Shown: positions 24,603-32,831 of the stretch, one piece after another
Layout of the letters: each line of letters opens with the position of its first letter
How positions within the stretch are numbered: the stretch's first letter is position 1
Origin: Treponema sp.
GTDB taxonomy: Bacteria; Spirochaetota; Spirochaetia; Treponematales; Treponemataceae
DNA length: 64,000 nucleotides
NCBI GenBank assembly: GCA_016281495.1
Contig: JAEEIU010000058.1
Location: 1 to 64,000, forward strand
Direction of reading: 5' to 3'
Position numbers and translations under genes: made by a program
Notes under the pieces: generated by a model
What the model saw: the letters and a program-made list of their open reading frames with translations, nothing else
The model's database searches: none
Told to the model about the DNA's origin: nothing

Positions 24603-25513
24603 AAATTAGAACGGCTCAAGGGAACACCGATGGAAACACCTTCACTGGCAAGGAACTCCCGGTGTTCTCCCTCAATTAAAAACTGAACGCTTTCTACTGT
24701 GGGGAATGCTGTGGCGGTGTAGACAATCTGCTGCAGCTGGCCCAAAACTCCTTCAATTCCATACTGGTTGAATTCAAACTCCTCGCTGAAATTCAAGGTA
24801 GCGACACTGTTGCTTACTGAGGCACCCAAAAGCCTGCATCCTGATGAAACAAGAGTCCTGCAGTTGCCTTCTTCCGGTTTTGGGCCGTCGATTATGGCGT
24901 TTATTGCGTCTGTCAGCGGGCTGTCAGATTTCTTCATCTCGCGTACGACTTCCTTTCTGCTAAGGGAACCGTCGCTGTTTATCATCATGAAATATAGTTT
25001 TAGCTTCATGGTTGCGCTAGAGGTGCTGCCTGTCTGCTCTGTGGTTTGACTTTCTGTCTGTTGGGTATTCTGTACCTCAATCTGGTTTGGTACCTCGACA
25101 GTCTGAACTGTTTGGGGTAAACCAGTGGTCAAATCTGTGGTTAATGCCTCGTTTTCCTGTTTAAGGGAATTCTCATAGTTTTGTGTGGCGGCATTGTTCT
25201 GCGAGATTATGCCGGTGCCGACGCCCTCTTTGTTGGAGTCTGTCACGTCTATCTGTACGGAAGAAGAGAAAGGCTCAATGTCATTTTTCTCGTTGTTCTC
25301 CGGAATTTCAGCTTTTTCCACAAAGGCCGGAGTTTTTCCTACCAAACGGTCAAAGAATCCGGTGGACTTGAGGTTGGATGCGATTTTCTTTTGATTCACA
25401 AGGAATACAATTAAAATGACGATTGCCGCCAAAAGCCATAGTGCAAATCCAAGTCCGATTCGTGCCTTTTTTGAGTTTCCTTTCCTGCCGGTTTTTTCTT
25501 TTTTTGATGCCAT
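24599..25513 (-). CDS. membrane-anchored GerMN-domain protein
   Basis: This 304-residue protein has a lysine-rich cytoplasmic start, one membrane helix (LGFALWLLAAIVILIVFLV), a Gln/Thr-rich linker of about 100 residues and a C-terminal GerMN domain. That domain shows LKLYFMMINSDGSL, SPLTDAINAIIDGPKPEEG, GCRLLGASVSNSVATLNFS and FPTVESVQFLIEG. GerMN domains occur in exported proteins of spore germination and cell-wall contexts; the ligand is unknown. ATG 25513 is preferred to an in-frame TTG at 25549. Its start region lies inside the end of the radical SAM gene, so it is the last gene of that operon. Confidence 0.8.
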   Translation of the reverse strand: MASKKEKTGRKGNSKKARIGLGFALWLLAAIVILIVFLVNQKKIASNLKSTGFFDRLVGKTPAFVEKAEIPENNEKNDIEPFSSSVQIDVTDSNKEGVGTGIISQNNAATQNYENSLKQENEALTTDLTTGLPQTVQTVEVPNQIEVQNTQQTESQTTEQTGSTSSATMKLKLYFMMINSDGSLSRKEVVREMKKSDSPLTDAINAIIDGPKPEEGNCRTLVSSGCRLLGASVSNSVATLNFSEEFEFNQYGIEGVLGQLQQIVYTATAFPTVESVQFLIEGEHREFLASEGVSIGVPLSRSNF

Positions 25514-25535
25514 GTTTTTTATTATACCTTCTCTG

Positions 25536-26576
25536 TCATTTATTTTCAATTACCTGTGTTTTGTTTTGAATAAATCCTTCCCTCCAGTGCCATAGGGGTA
25601 GGGCTAGCTTGTTGGAGAACGGCTGGCAGCGGTTAAAGTCCGGAAGCCATGAAGTGTCGTCGCTCAATTCCTGGTAGAATAGCCAGTCAAAGTCGTATGC
25701 CTCGATTATGTCCTGTAAGTCTGCGTCCTCGTCCGGTGTGACAAGCCTGTTTTCTATTGAAGAAAGGGCTTTGTTTCTGGATTCAAGTTCCTGTGTACTG
25801 CCTGTAAATGGAACGGGGGTATATTGGGACATGAGCGATATGCATGCCCTTGTGTCCGCGTGTTCCTTGAGCCAGTCAAGAGCCATCACGGTGTCTTCAA
25901 AACGTCCTGGCAGAAACAGATGCCTTATGATGACTCCGCTTTGTATTTTCTCATAATCCCTGCCTTCAATTTTCATCTGCTGTATTTTTAGGGGTGAATG
26001 TTCAATCATCCATTCAACTGCCTTTTTTGCAACCTCAGGATAATCTTCCGCACCAAAGAGTTTTTTGCTCAAATCGCCGTTCAAGGTTTTAAAGTCGGGT
26101 AGCCAGATGTCAACTAGGCCGTCCAAAAGTTCAAGCATTTCCGTGGATTCGTATGCGCTGGAATTCCATGCAACGGGAATCATAAGGCCGTTTTGTCTTG
26201 CGTTTTTAAGGTATTCCGCGATGAGTGGAATGTGGTGGCTTCCGGTTACAAGATTTATGTTTTCCGCACCATGCTCCTGAAGAAGAATGCACATTTTTGC
26301 AAAGTCGTCACCGCTGACACTTGATCCCATTTCCTGCTGGCTTATCTGATAGTTCTGGCAGAATGAGCATCGCAGCGTGCAGCCCGTAAAGAAAATAGTT
26401 CCGCTTCCACCGTGGACTGTAATCAGGGGTTCCTCTCCAAAATGAAGTCCCGCCAGTGCAATGCGCAAATCAGAAGTTTCCCTGCAAAAACCCTTTGTGC
26501 CTGTTGAACGGTTTATGCCGCACCGTCTTGGACATTGCGTGCATGAAATGTAATGATTCGAGGTGTTAAAGCCCAT
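25536..26576 (-). CDS. radical SAM protein of the PflX type (COG1313-like)
   Basis: This 346-residue protein has an N-terminal cysteine segment (YISCTQCPRRCGINRS, then GTKGFC), then GSGTIFFTGCTLRCSFCQNY with the CX3CX2C radical SAM cluster, and later VDIWLPDFKTLNGDLS and VIIRHLFLPG. This order matches the PflX-like proteins related to pyruvate formate-lyase activases, whose substrates are mostly unknown. The start overlaps the preceding gene's stop by one base. It sits in a four-gene operon with two unrecognised proteins and a GerMN protein. It is distinct from PflA at 13810-14559. Confidence 0.85.
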   Translation of the reverse strand: MGFNTSNHYISCTQCPRRCGINRSTGTKGFCRETSDLRIALAGLHFGEEPLITVHGGSGTIFFTGCTLRCSFCQNYQISQQEMGSSVSGDDFAKMCILLQEHGAENINLVTGSHHIPLIAEYLKNARQNGLMIPVAWNSSAYESTEMLELLDGLVDIWLPDFKTLNGDLSKKLFGAEDYPEVAKKAVEWMIEHSPLKIQQMKIEGRDYEKIQSGVIIRHLFLPGRFEDTVMALDWLKEHADTRACISLMSQYTPVPFTGSTQELESRNKALSSIENRLVTPDEDADLQDIIEAYDFDWLFYQELSDDTSWLPDFNRCQPFSNKLALPLWHWREGFIQNKTQVIENK

Positions 26577-26977
26577 TAAAGAGCCTGCCTGTCAACAAAA
26601 ATCATCATCATGTCATTGAGCGTTTCTATTGGAATGTCTTCCGCCTCCATGTTTGTAAGGGAGCATAGTTCGTTCCAGTCTTCCTGAACGAGACATTCCG
26701 TGCAGTCCGTGCTTCCGTCGATTACCGATTGGAATGCGGCCAGTTTTGCAATGTGTTCCTGAGTCGGTTCATCATCAATGCCGGCTGAAGTCAAAATGTA
26801 TTTGTTGAGCCAGTATTCGGAAAAGGAGCGTGCAAGGCTTTCCAGATGATGGTTGTTGCGTATGAAAAGTTCTGCCGCCTGGTTGCATACGTTTTGTGCG
26901 TTGTAGGAGGCTGAATTGGCGCGTTCGTGTTTCTTTATTTTTTCGATGTCGGAATAAAGCTTTTGAATCGAATCCAT
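26576..26977 (-). CDS. conserved-looking protein of unknown function
   Basis: This 133-residue protein is probably helical and soluble, with no signal peptide or membrane segment. It begins MDSIQKLYSDIEKIKKHERA and contains a cysteine pair in STDCTECLVQ. The C-terminus is acidic and hydrophobic (PIETLNDMMMIFVD). I do not recognise it. Its stop overlaps the start of the radical SAM gene by one base, so translation is coupled. It could be a substrate, partner or chaperone of that enzyme, but only the gene order supports this. Confidence 0.55.
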   Translation of the reverse strand: MDSIQKLYSDIEKIKKHERANSASYNAQNVCNQAAELFIRNNHHLESLARSFSEYWLNKYILTSAGIDDEPTQEHIAKLAAFQSVIDGSTDCTECLVQEDWNELCSLTNMEAEDIPIETLNDMMMIFVDRQAL

Positions 26978-26978
26978 A

Positions 26979-27473
26979 TCAATACCGGACTATAGATTTG
27001 TTTTCAAGGACTTTTTCATCCCTGCTGAAGAACACATAATGTGAATGCTTTTGTGAAAGTTCGTCGCAGAAATATCCTGAATCCGCTTCCTGTGGAATTG
27101 CAAAACCAATTACGGAAACACAATCCTTTATGCGTCGTGCACAGTGCTTCATGCTTGCGGTAAAGGCTTCCTTTTTGTCAGGATTTCCAGCATCCGAATC
27201 TGCCACAGGAACAATGACGGCAAACTGTTTCTTTTCTTCCATCACTTTAAGGTAGTCGCGAAGGTTTGCAAGAAATGCCTCGTTGTATGATTCTTCGTCC
27301 ATGCCAACAAGTGTCCATGCAACATCTATAAAAAGCGGAGCGTCAATCTTTAGCGGCATGGGAATAAAACTTTCCCCGGCCTGGATCCTGTTTTCGGAAT
27401 CAAGGACAACAGCCTTACCTTCAACAGTAAAAAGAGAATTATCCTTTGCGGTAAATAATGCTTCAAGTTTCAT
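26979..27473 (-). CDS. conserved-looking protein of unknown function
   Basis: This 164-residue protein heads the four-gene operon. It has no signal peptide. The core (PLFIDVAWTLVGMDEESYNE, then LRDYLKVMEEKKQFAVIVPV, then CARRIKDCVSVIGFAIPQE) alternates strands and helices and may be part of a TIM-barrel-like or Rossmann-like fold, but I cannot name a family. It ends in KVLENKSIVRY. The next gene starts one base after its stop. The promoter has TATAAT six bases before the ATG. Confidence 0.55.
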   Translation of the reverse strand: MKLEALFTAKDNSLFTVEGKAVVLDSENRIQAGESFIPMPLKIDAPLFIDVAWTLVGMDEESYNEAFLANLRDYLKVMEEKKQFAVIVPVADSDAGNPDKKEAFTASMKHCARRIKDCVSVIGFAIPQEADSGYFCDELSQKHSHYVFFSRDEKVLENKSIVRY

Positions 27474-27508
27474 GAGCTTATTATATACTTTTTGTCTATT
27501 TCTGAATA
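27474..27508 (-). promoter_or_regulatory. promoter of PflX operon, leaderless arrangement
   Basis: On the minus strand TATAAT (27480-27485) lies six bases before ATG 27473. The -35, 17 bases further up, is the weak TATTCA (27503-27508). Confidence 0.5.
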
Positions 27509-27521
27509 GTAGGAGAAAGAA

Positions 27522-27685
27522 GTCACACGGATTCGAAATTCCTACGGAATTTCAAGTAAGAAAAGAGTTAGAAATAATTATACTCCTTGAATATATAAAT
27601 TTGAAGTCTTGCATTCATGCACCTTTTGTGATTTCAAGGATTTATTTAAAGATTTTGCGTAGCAAAATCGAATCCGCGTGACAAT
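27522..27685. repeat. intergenic element bounded by inverted GTCACRCGGATTCGA repeats
   Basis: The left end reads GTCACACGGATTCGAAATTC and continues with a small palindrome (GAAATTC CTACG GAATTTC). The right end, 27651-27685, reads as the reverse complement of TGTCACGCGGATTCG, preceded by GATTTTGC-GTA-GCAAAATC. About 100 bases of AT-rich sequence without a coding frame lie between. The whole looks like a short non-coding mobile-type (MITE-like) element. It lies between the PflX operon promoter and the methyltransferase gene. Confidence 0.7.
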
Positions 27686-27729
27686 CTTTGTACTTGAATA
27701 AAATACAGGAACTCATTAAAGTTGAAGCC

Positions 27730-28938
27730 ATGATTTTACAGGCTGTATTTTCAAGACCATCGTCAAAGTGCGAGGCGGTGCTGGGTAAACCCTATGTCAA
27801 AGTCCGCATCTGGAAGGAAGCGTCATCTTCAATTAAAAGTGCCGCAGACGGTTCAGTGTATCTTGCGGAGTTCTACACAAAGACCCAGGTGTTCCACAAG
27901 AAATTTACTCGAGATGAATTCGATTCATTCGTAAAGGAACATGCCGGTACGACTTTCCGCACAGTTGTTGAACGCACGGAAGACAAGGAGATAACCGTAA
28001 TGTCAAACCGCCATGGGGAAATACGCACGGTGGAAAAACAGCTTGACGGCAAAAACACAAGTCATTTTGGAAACAAAGAAAAGAAATATCTTTTGCCGCA
28101 GGGAAAACCTATTCCGTTTATGGTAAAGCTTGGCCTCATGAGTGCAGAGGGAAAAGTCATTGCACAAAAGTACGACAAGTTCCGCCAGATAAACCGATAT
28201 CTTGAGTTCATCGAGGACACTCTAAAGGAAATGCACGTAGAAGAGAGTTCGTATACGGAAGAAAGACCGCTTCGCGTTGTTGACTTTGGCTGTGGAAAAT
28301 CATATCTGACTTTTGCAGTATATTATTATCTTGCATATGTAAGGAAGATTCCGGTCCACATCATTGGCCTTGACCTAAAGGAAGATGTAATCGAATTGTG
28401 TTCAAAGCTTGCAAAGGAATTCGGCTATACGAATCTTGAATTTTTTGTGGGTAATGTTGAAAAATTCAACCATAAGGAAAAACCGGACATCATCATTACA
28501 CTTCATGCATGTGACACTGCCACCGATTATGCCATGAACTATGCGGTAAAAAATTCTGCCAGAGCAATCTTGTGCGTTCCCTGCTGCCAGCATGTGATAA
28601 ACACTCAGTTGAGTTCCGGAAAATCATATCCTGATGACGGACCGTTTTCCTCACTTTTGAAATACGGAATCATACGGGAGCGGCTTTCTGCCCTTGCAAC
28701 AGATGTCCTCCGCGCTGAATGTCTTGAGCAGCAGGGCTATAACGTGCAGGTGATGGAATTCATCGACATGGAGCACACACCCAAAAACCTTTTGATACGT
28801 GCGGTAAAAAAATCCTCTTCAAACGAAAAGGTTGCACAGGATCAGAAAATTGCGGAACAGAAATCCCGTGTCAGGGCAAATGCTCTGCTTGGGGAACTTG
28901 GAGTCTCTCAAACGCTTTTTCAACTGATGAAAGATTGA
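27730..28938 (+). CDS. SAM-dependent methyltransferase (Methyltransf_32-like)
   Basis: This predicts about 402 residues. The central domain has RVVDFGCGKSYLTFAVYYYL as SAM motif I, HIIGLDLKEDVIELCSKLAK as motif II, and PDIIITLHACDTATDYAMN followed by ILCVPCCQH. This matches the Methyltransf_32 family, which includes proteins proposed to modify RNA. An N-terminal region of about 150 residues precedes it. The start is uncertain: ATG 27730 is used, but TTG codons at 27688 and 27694 are in frame and no strong Shine-Dalgarno decides. Its last 68 bases overlap the convergent PHP-like gene. Confidence 0.8.
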   Translation: MILQAVFSRPSSKCEAVLGKPYVKVRIWKEASSSIKSAADGSVYLAEFYTKTQVFHKKFTRDEFDSFVKEHAGTTFRTVVERTEDKEITVMSNRHGEIRTVEKQLDGKNTSHFGNKEKKYLLPQGKPIPFMVKLGLMSAEGKVIAQKYDKFRQINRYLEFIEDTLKEMHVEESSYTEERPLRVVDFGCGKSYLTFAVYYYLAYVRKIPVHIIGLDLKEDVIELCSKLAKEFGYTNLEFFVGNVEKFNHKEKPDIIITLHACDTATDYAMNYAVKNSARAILCVPCCQHVINTQLSSGKSYPDDGPFSSLLKYGIIRERLSALATDVLRAECLEQQGYNVQVMEFIDMEHTPKNLLIRAVKKSSSNEKVAQDQKIAEQKSRVRANALLGELGVSQTLFQLMKD

Positions 28939-29449
28939 TTATTCCGTCGTCTGTAAAAAGTCCTTCCTTCCCTATCTCAAGCCAAACTTCTTCATCGGCT
29001 TTTACATAGCACAATACCCCTTCAAATTTTTCCACTTGCACCTTCAATCTTTCAAAACTGACGCTGGAACATGCTTCAAGTTTTCTTTTAAGCTCACCGA
29101 TTATTTTTCCGTTTTCGTCCACATAAAACTGGCGGCTGGTTGCACTTACATCAGGCAAAGTGTTGTACCATGAATTGCAAAAGTCCAGTGCAAGCTTGAG
29201 TTTGGAAAAGAGTACCAGGGTTCTCTGATGGTCACTTGTCCATGCTTCCATTCCAAAAAGACATGCTATGTTGTATTTTGAGCATTCAGTGTAAAATGCG
29301 GGACAATTCATTGCCGTGTTCAAATCTGTGAGTGCCGCAACTTGAATGCCTCTCTGTGAAATCTTTTTTGCCATTGTGCTTGGGGAACAAAGAGGATTAA
29401 TGTTTGGACTGAGTGACGATTTTAAATTCAAAAGTGATAATACTTTCAT
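28871..29449 (-). CDS. PHP-domain-like protein with lost metal ligands
   Basis: This 192-residue protein follows the outline of short PHP phosphoesterases: SLSPNINPLCSPSTMAKKIS, then GIQVAALTDLNTAMNCPAFY, then CLFGMEAWTSD. In active PHP proteins the first strand carries HxH and the second TDHN. Here they read NLKSS and TDLN, so three histidine ligands are absent. The usual later His motif (PAHP) is also not found. It is therefore probably non-catalytic, perhaps a binding protein. The frame is otherwise open and has its own promoter, so it is not simply decaying. Its 3' end overlaps the methyltransferase gene by 68 bases. Confidence 0.65.
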   Translation of the reverse strand: MKVLSLLNLKSSLSPNINPLCSPSTMAKKISQRGIQVAALTDLNTAMNCPAFYTECSKYNIACLFGMEAWTSDHQRTLVLFSKLKLALDFCNSWYNTLPDVSATSRQFYVDENGKIIGELKRKLEACSSVSFERLKVQVEKFEGVLCYVKADEEVWLEIGKEGLFTDDGIINLSSVEKAFERLQVPQAEHLP

Positions 29450-29484
29450 GTAATCAGTTTAAGTTGAATGAGGAATATTGCCAC
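29450..29484 (-). promoter_or_regulatory. promoter of PHP-like gene, leaderless arrangement
   Basis: On the minus strand GTGGCA (29479-29484) and TAAACT (29456-29461) are 17 bases apart, with six bases between the -10 and ATG 29449. Confidence 0.5.
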
Positions 29485-29500
29485 GTATCAGTCTTACGTT

Positions 29501-31132
29501 TTAATAAGGGAAACCCGCCTGATGAATTGCAGGTGGAACGTCATTGTCGCTTTTGTATTCGAAGGTGTGGATGGAGTAAAGGCCATCATTCCAGTTTACC
29601 ACAAGAATGTTTCCTTCTGCCTGTTGTCCCTCGGGAGCCTTTAGGATTCCAAGGTCAACGGTGTTTGGTTCCTGTAATGCATCTATAAACCATCCGCAAA
29701 TCTTAAGGCCGTCTCTTTTCATTCTGTCGATAACGTCTTGGATATCCTCCACAGTTTTAAAGAATGCCTTTGCCCCGACAATTCCCCTGACATCACGGTT
29801 TATGATTATGTCATATTTTTTTGTTGCGTCTTTTACCTTTTTCTGCAGACGTGAATAATCTCCGTCGCTGTAATTGAGCACGAGGATTTCGATTTGGTTT
29901 TTGGCACTTGAATCGGGGAGGGGAATTTCATCAAGTCCGTCGGCATCAAGGCTTGTGACCCGGAGTGTCGTTCCATGTGCGCTGTGTGTGTGGACTGTGC
30001 CTGGTTCCGGATCGAATATGTATGCGTCAAATCCCATTAAAAAGCGAGCTTCCTTTCCCGCAAGATAATACAGGTTTTGTTCGCCGATATCGGTGGAAGT
30101 CCTGTAGCGGTCCCATTCCCACTTTGTCCTGAAACCTGCTCCTGTGTCTCCGCTTCCTCCAATGACAACCGTAAAGTTTTTGAAAGAATAATCTCCGGTC
30201 TGGTAACGCTGTCCGCTTGATTCTACGGTTTTGTAATACTGTTCAATTTGAGCCTTTGCATCGTCCGTGTAAAAGGTCCAGTACTGGTGCGAAGTGGATT
30301 CAACAAATTCTTCTGGAATGAAATCGTGGGTGCATGTGCGGTTGATTAAAACCGGTGTTGTGGCATTCCTGAGACGGCAGTATTCCATGAGCGTGTAGAT
30401 TGACTCCGGGCTGTCTATTTCAAGATTTCTCGGGTCTTCAAAATTGGCAAGGGCATTCAAGGTCACCTGGTCGTGGAGTTCCGTTACTTCAGGAATCTGG
30501 TAATGCGAAAAATCAACGGATGCGACAATCAGCGCGTCATCAGGAAGTTCACTGTCAAGAAATTCTGCAAGTTTCCTGAACGAATCAAAGTCACTTTCGT
30601 CAGCAAGCGGCTTTAATAAAAGCGGGACAACTTTTGCCTTTGGAAAATAATGGTGGATGAACGGCATGTGGATGAAAACACCGTGCTCCTGAATCCATGC
30701 CTCGTCTTCAAAATCAACTGCCTGTGCAAGATCCGACTGTGAAAGTTTTTTTAAGATCTTATGCTCTATGGGAACATCTTTTTCTGTCGTAAGAAATTTT
30801 ACATTTGTCTTTGGTGCGACGATTTCCTTTTTACCGCTTTCAAAATGATCGGGGCTTACAAGGACTATAACGGACGGCTGCCCCTTGGATGAAACTGCCC
30901 TGTAAAAACTGTTCTGCTGGAAAGTGCATATGTCGTGGTGGGGTAAAACCATTGCAGATGGCATTTTGTCCGGCATGACAAAGGGGTTGTCTCTGGAGAA
31001 AGTGTGGTTCCATAATGCAACATCACCGGGATACTGTGAGTTAACAATGACGTAATCTGTTTTTGAGCATGAGGTTATTATTGTTGAAAAAAAGACGGCC
31101 ATTAAGACCGCCTTTATTTTTTGCTTTGTCAT
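29501..31132 (-). CDS. MEMO-family lipoprotein with an extra C-terminal domain
   Basis: This 543-residue protein has a lipoprotein signal (KAVLMAVFFSTIITSCSK). Residues about 50-310 match the MEMO family (AmmeMemoRadiSam protein B): SAMVLPHHDICTFQQNSFYR, IVLVSPDHFES, ALIVASVDFSHYQ and INRTCTHDF, with the conserved His and Asp residues. Residues about 320-543 (from FTVVIGGSGDTGAGFRTKWE to the C-terminus) are a second region I do not recognise. MEMO proteins are usually cytosolic; a lipid-anchored version fused to another domain is unusual. The start overlaps the preceding lipoprotein gene by four bases, so the two are translationally coupled. Confidence 0.75.
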   Translation of the reverse strand: MTKQKIKAVLMAVFFSTIITSCSKTDYVIVNSQYPGDVALWNHTFSRDNPFVMPDKMPSAMVLPHHDICTFQQNSFYRAVSSKGQPSVIVLVSPDHFESGKKEIVAPKTNVKFLTTEKDVPIEHKILKKLSQSDLAQAVDFEDEAWIQEHGVFIHMPFIHHYFPKAKVVPLLLKPLADESDFDSFRKLAEFLDSELPDDALIVASVDFSHYQIPEVTELHDQVTLNALANFEDPRNLEIDSPESIYTLMEYCRLRNATTPVLINRTCTHDFIPEEFVESTSHQYWTFYTDDAKAQIEQYYKTVESSGQRYQTGDYSFKNFTVVIGGSGDTGAGFRTKWEWDRYRTSTDIGEQNLYYLAGKEARFLMGFDAYIFDPEPGTVHTHSAHGTTLRVTSLDADGLDEIPLPDSSAKNQIEILVLNYSDGDYSRLQKKVKDATKKYDIIINRDVRGIVGAKAFFKTVEDIQDVIDRMKRDGLKICGWFIDALQEPNTVDLGILKAPEGQQAEGNILVVNWNDGLYSIHTFEYKSDNDVPPAIHQAGFPY

Positions 31133-32292
31133 TTATAACGACGACCGCCCCATTCAACTACGGCAAAGCCCTGACGTCCTGCAGGTTCAAGCTGCTGTTC
31201 TGGAACATCAAACGGCTTGTCCAGCTTAAGGTGGTCAAAGTAAACGCGGATGACGGTGTCCGGTTTTGGAGATACTTTAAGAGGTGCTTCCCTGTCGATT
31301 CTTTCTTTTGTATAGAAGGAGATGAACACATAAGGTTTGCCCTGCATCTCTGGAATCCAGTATTCGTTAAAGTCGTCGATTTCTTTTTTGTTCAATCCGA
31401 GTATGGAAAGTTTTTGCTCAAAGAAAGTCTTAAGCTCTGATGTTGCAACCACAAAACCCTCGGAAAGGTTGATTGGAGTGTCGTTATCTTTGCTTTCCCA
31501 GAAGAGGTAAGGATATTCCTGTCCTGATTTTTTCTCCACGATTTTTCCGTCAGGCCATGCGGTAACCTTCCATGCCTTGCCCATTTCCGGAATTGATTCT
31601 GTAACGCCTCCCTCTGGTGAAACGGAGACTGTGACGTCCTGCTTCTTTGTGGGGTAGAGGTAGATGACCGGTTTTGCCTTTTCCGACGCTCCTCCGCAGT
31701 AAACGTAATATGTCATGCTGTAGGATTTCTGGCTTCCGTCATTGAAAGTTGCGATAAAGCGGTAGAAGTTTGAGCCCTGGGTAAGGTTGTCAAGTTTTCC
31801 GCCTACGTTATAGATGAAGGTCCTGTCTCCCGGCTTGAACTGCTTTAAGACAAAGTCATCTACGCAGACTCCGCCCAGTTTTTCCTTGCGGCCTTCAAGA
31901 TGATACTGGATGAATGAATCTGATTCCGGTGCCCACAAAACGCGTATGGACTTGCAGTTTGCGGAAACTTCACCCTTAAATTGAAGCTTTATGTCATCAA
32001 CATTTGTAACATTGTAAAGGTATTTTTCCGATCCGTCGCTAGGTTCCGTGATGCGGATGTAGCTGTCCTCATAAGAAATTTTTGTGACCTGGGTTTCCTC
32101 AATTTCCTTCATGGTGTTGAGGGTATTTTCAAGCTCAGAGATTTTTGATTCAAGGGAATCGATTGTCTCCTGGTCTGCAATCTGGACTTCCTGAGAAAGT
32201 GTATTTGCAACGGTATTTGCCTGGGCTTTTGTGCATGAAACAATCAATACTGCTGATAAAACGACTGATAAAACAGGTAATATTTTTTTCAA
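31129..32292 (-). CDS. lipoprotein of unknown function with coiled coil
   Basis: This 387-residue protein starts at TTG 32292 after a strong GAAGGAGAA site. A lipoprotein signal (VLSVVLSAVLIVSCTK) is followed by a predicted coiled coil (TIDSLESKISELENTLNTMK), a beta-rich middle domain and a C-terminal domain that opens AKPVIYLYPTKKQDVTVSV and continues with WKVTAWPDGKI and YPYLFWES. I have seen this last pattern in conserved uncharacterised proteins but cannot give a function. It is coupled to the MEMO-family lipoprotein, so both probably work together in the envelope. Confidence 0.65.
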   Translation of the reverse strand: MKKILPVLSVVLSAVLIVSCTKAQANTVANTLSQEVQIADQETIDSLESKISELENTLNTMKEIEETQVTKISYEDSYIRITEPSDGSEKYLYNVTNVDDIKLQFKGEVSANCKSIRVLWAPESDSFIQYHLEGRKEKLGGVCVDDFVLKQFKPGDRTFIYNVGGKLDNLTQGSNFYRFIATFNDGSQKSYSMTYYVYCGGASEKAKPVIYLYPTKKQDVTVSVSPEGGVTESIPEMGKAWKVTAWPDGKIVEKKSGQEYPYLFWESKDNDTPINLSEGFVVATSELKTFFEQKLSILGLNKKEIDDFNEYWIPEMQGKPYVFISFYTKERIDREAPLKVSPKPDTVIRVYFDHLKLDKPFDVPEQQLEPAGRQGFAVVEWGGRRYK

Positions 32293-32322
32293 AATAATTC
32301 TCCTTCGGTTAAAACCTTTTGT

Positions 32323-32363
32323 AAAAAAAAGACTCCCTTCATATTAACAATGAAAGAAGCCTT
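32323..32363 (-). terminator. rho-independent terminator after ptsN
   Basis: On the minus strand AAGGCTTCTTTCAT pairs over 14 positions, with a few G-T pairs, with ATGAAGGGAGTCTT across a seven-base loop, and a run of T follows. It separates ptsN from the lipoprotein-MEMO operon. Confidence 0.85.
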
Positions 32364-32384
32364 CTCATCAATGACAAGTTTAGT

Positions 32385-32831
32385 CTACTCGGTAAGGATT
32401 TTTATGACTTCTGCCTTATCCTGAGTGTTAAGAATCTGAGCCCTTTTGTCTGCAGATTTGAACAGAAGGCTGACTTCTGCCAGGAACTGCAAATGCGGTC
32501 CAGTCTTGTTCACTGGGGAAAGAGTCATAATATAGATGCGGCATGGCTCCTGATCCAGGCTGTCAAAATCAACTGCCTTGTCAGATACACCAATACATGC
32601 CACCAGGTCAGAAACAGTATCGGTTTTTCCGTGCGGGATTGCGATTCCGTGCTTCATGCCTGTAGACATTTTATTCTCACGGTCCTGAACGCATTCCTTA
32701 GCGGCCTGCTTATCTGTAACTTTTCCTGCCTTTACCAGGACGTCCAACAATTCATCAATAATTTCATCTTTAGTTGAACCCTTCAGATGTAACTCTACGG
32801 TTTCTGGGGTTAATACTGTTCTTAAGTCCAT
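32385..32831 (-). CDS. PTS EIIA-type (PtsN-like) regulatory protein
   Basis: This 148-residue protein is an EIIA domain of the fructose/nitrogen type. The phosphorylated His is His67 in MKHGIAIPHGKTD. The end (LAEVSLLFKSADKRAQIL) is also typical. Such proteins take phosphate from HPr or NPr; those without a partner permease gene usually act as regulators of nitrogen, potassium or carbon responses. No PTS permease or rpoN gene is present here, so a regulatory role is inferred. It is a single-gene unit with a promoter and terminator. Confidence 0.88.
   Translation of the reverse strand: MDLRTVLTPETVELHLKGSTKDEIIDELLDVLVKAGKVTDKQAAKECVQDRENKMSTGMKHGIAIPHGKTDTVSDLVACIGVSDKAVDFDSLDQEPCRIYIMTLSPVNKTGPHLQFLAEVSLLFKSADKRAQILNTQDKAEVIKILTE

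Noticed and set aside
25536-31132. A complete AmmeMemoRadiSam system
   Set aside because: A radical SAM gene and a MEMO-family gene are only a few kilobases apart, but the radical SAM protein is of the PflX type, the MEMO protein is an exported lipoprotein in another operon, and no AMMECR1 gene is present.
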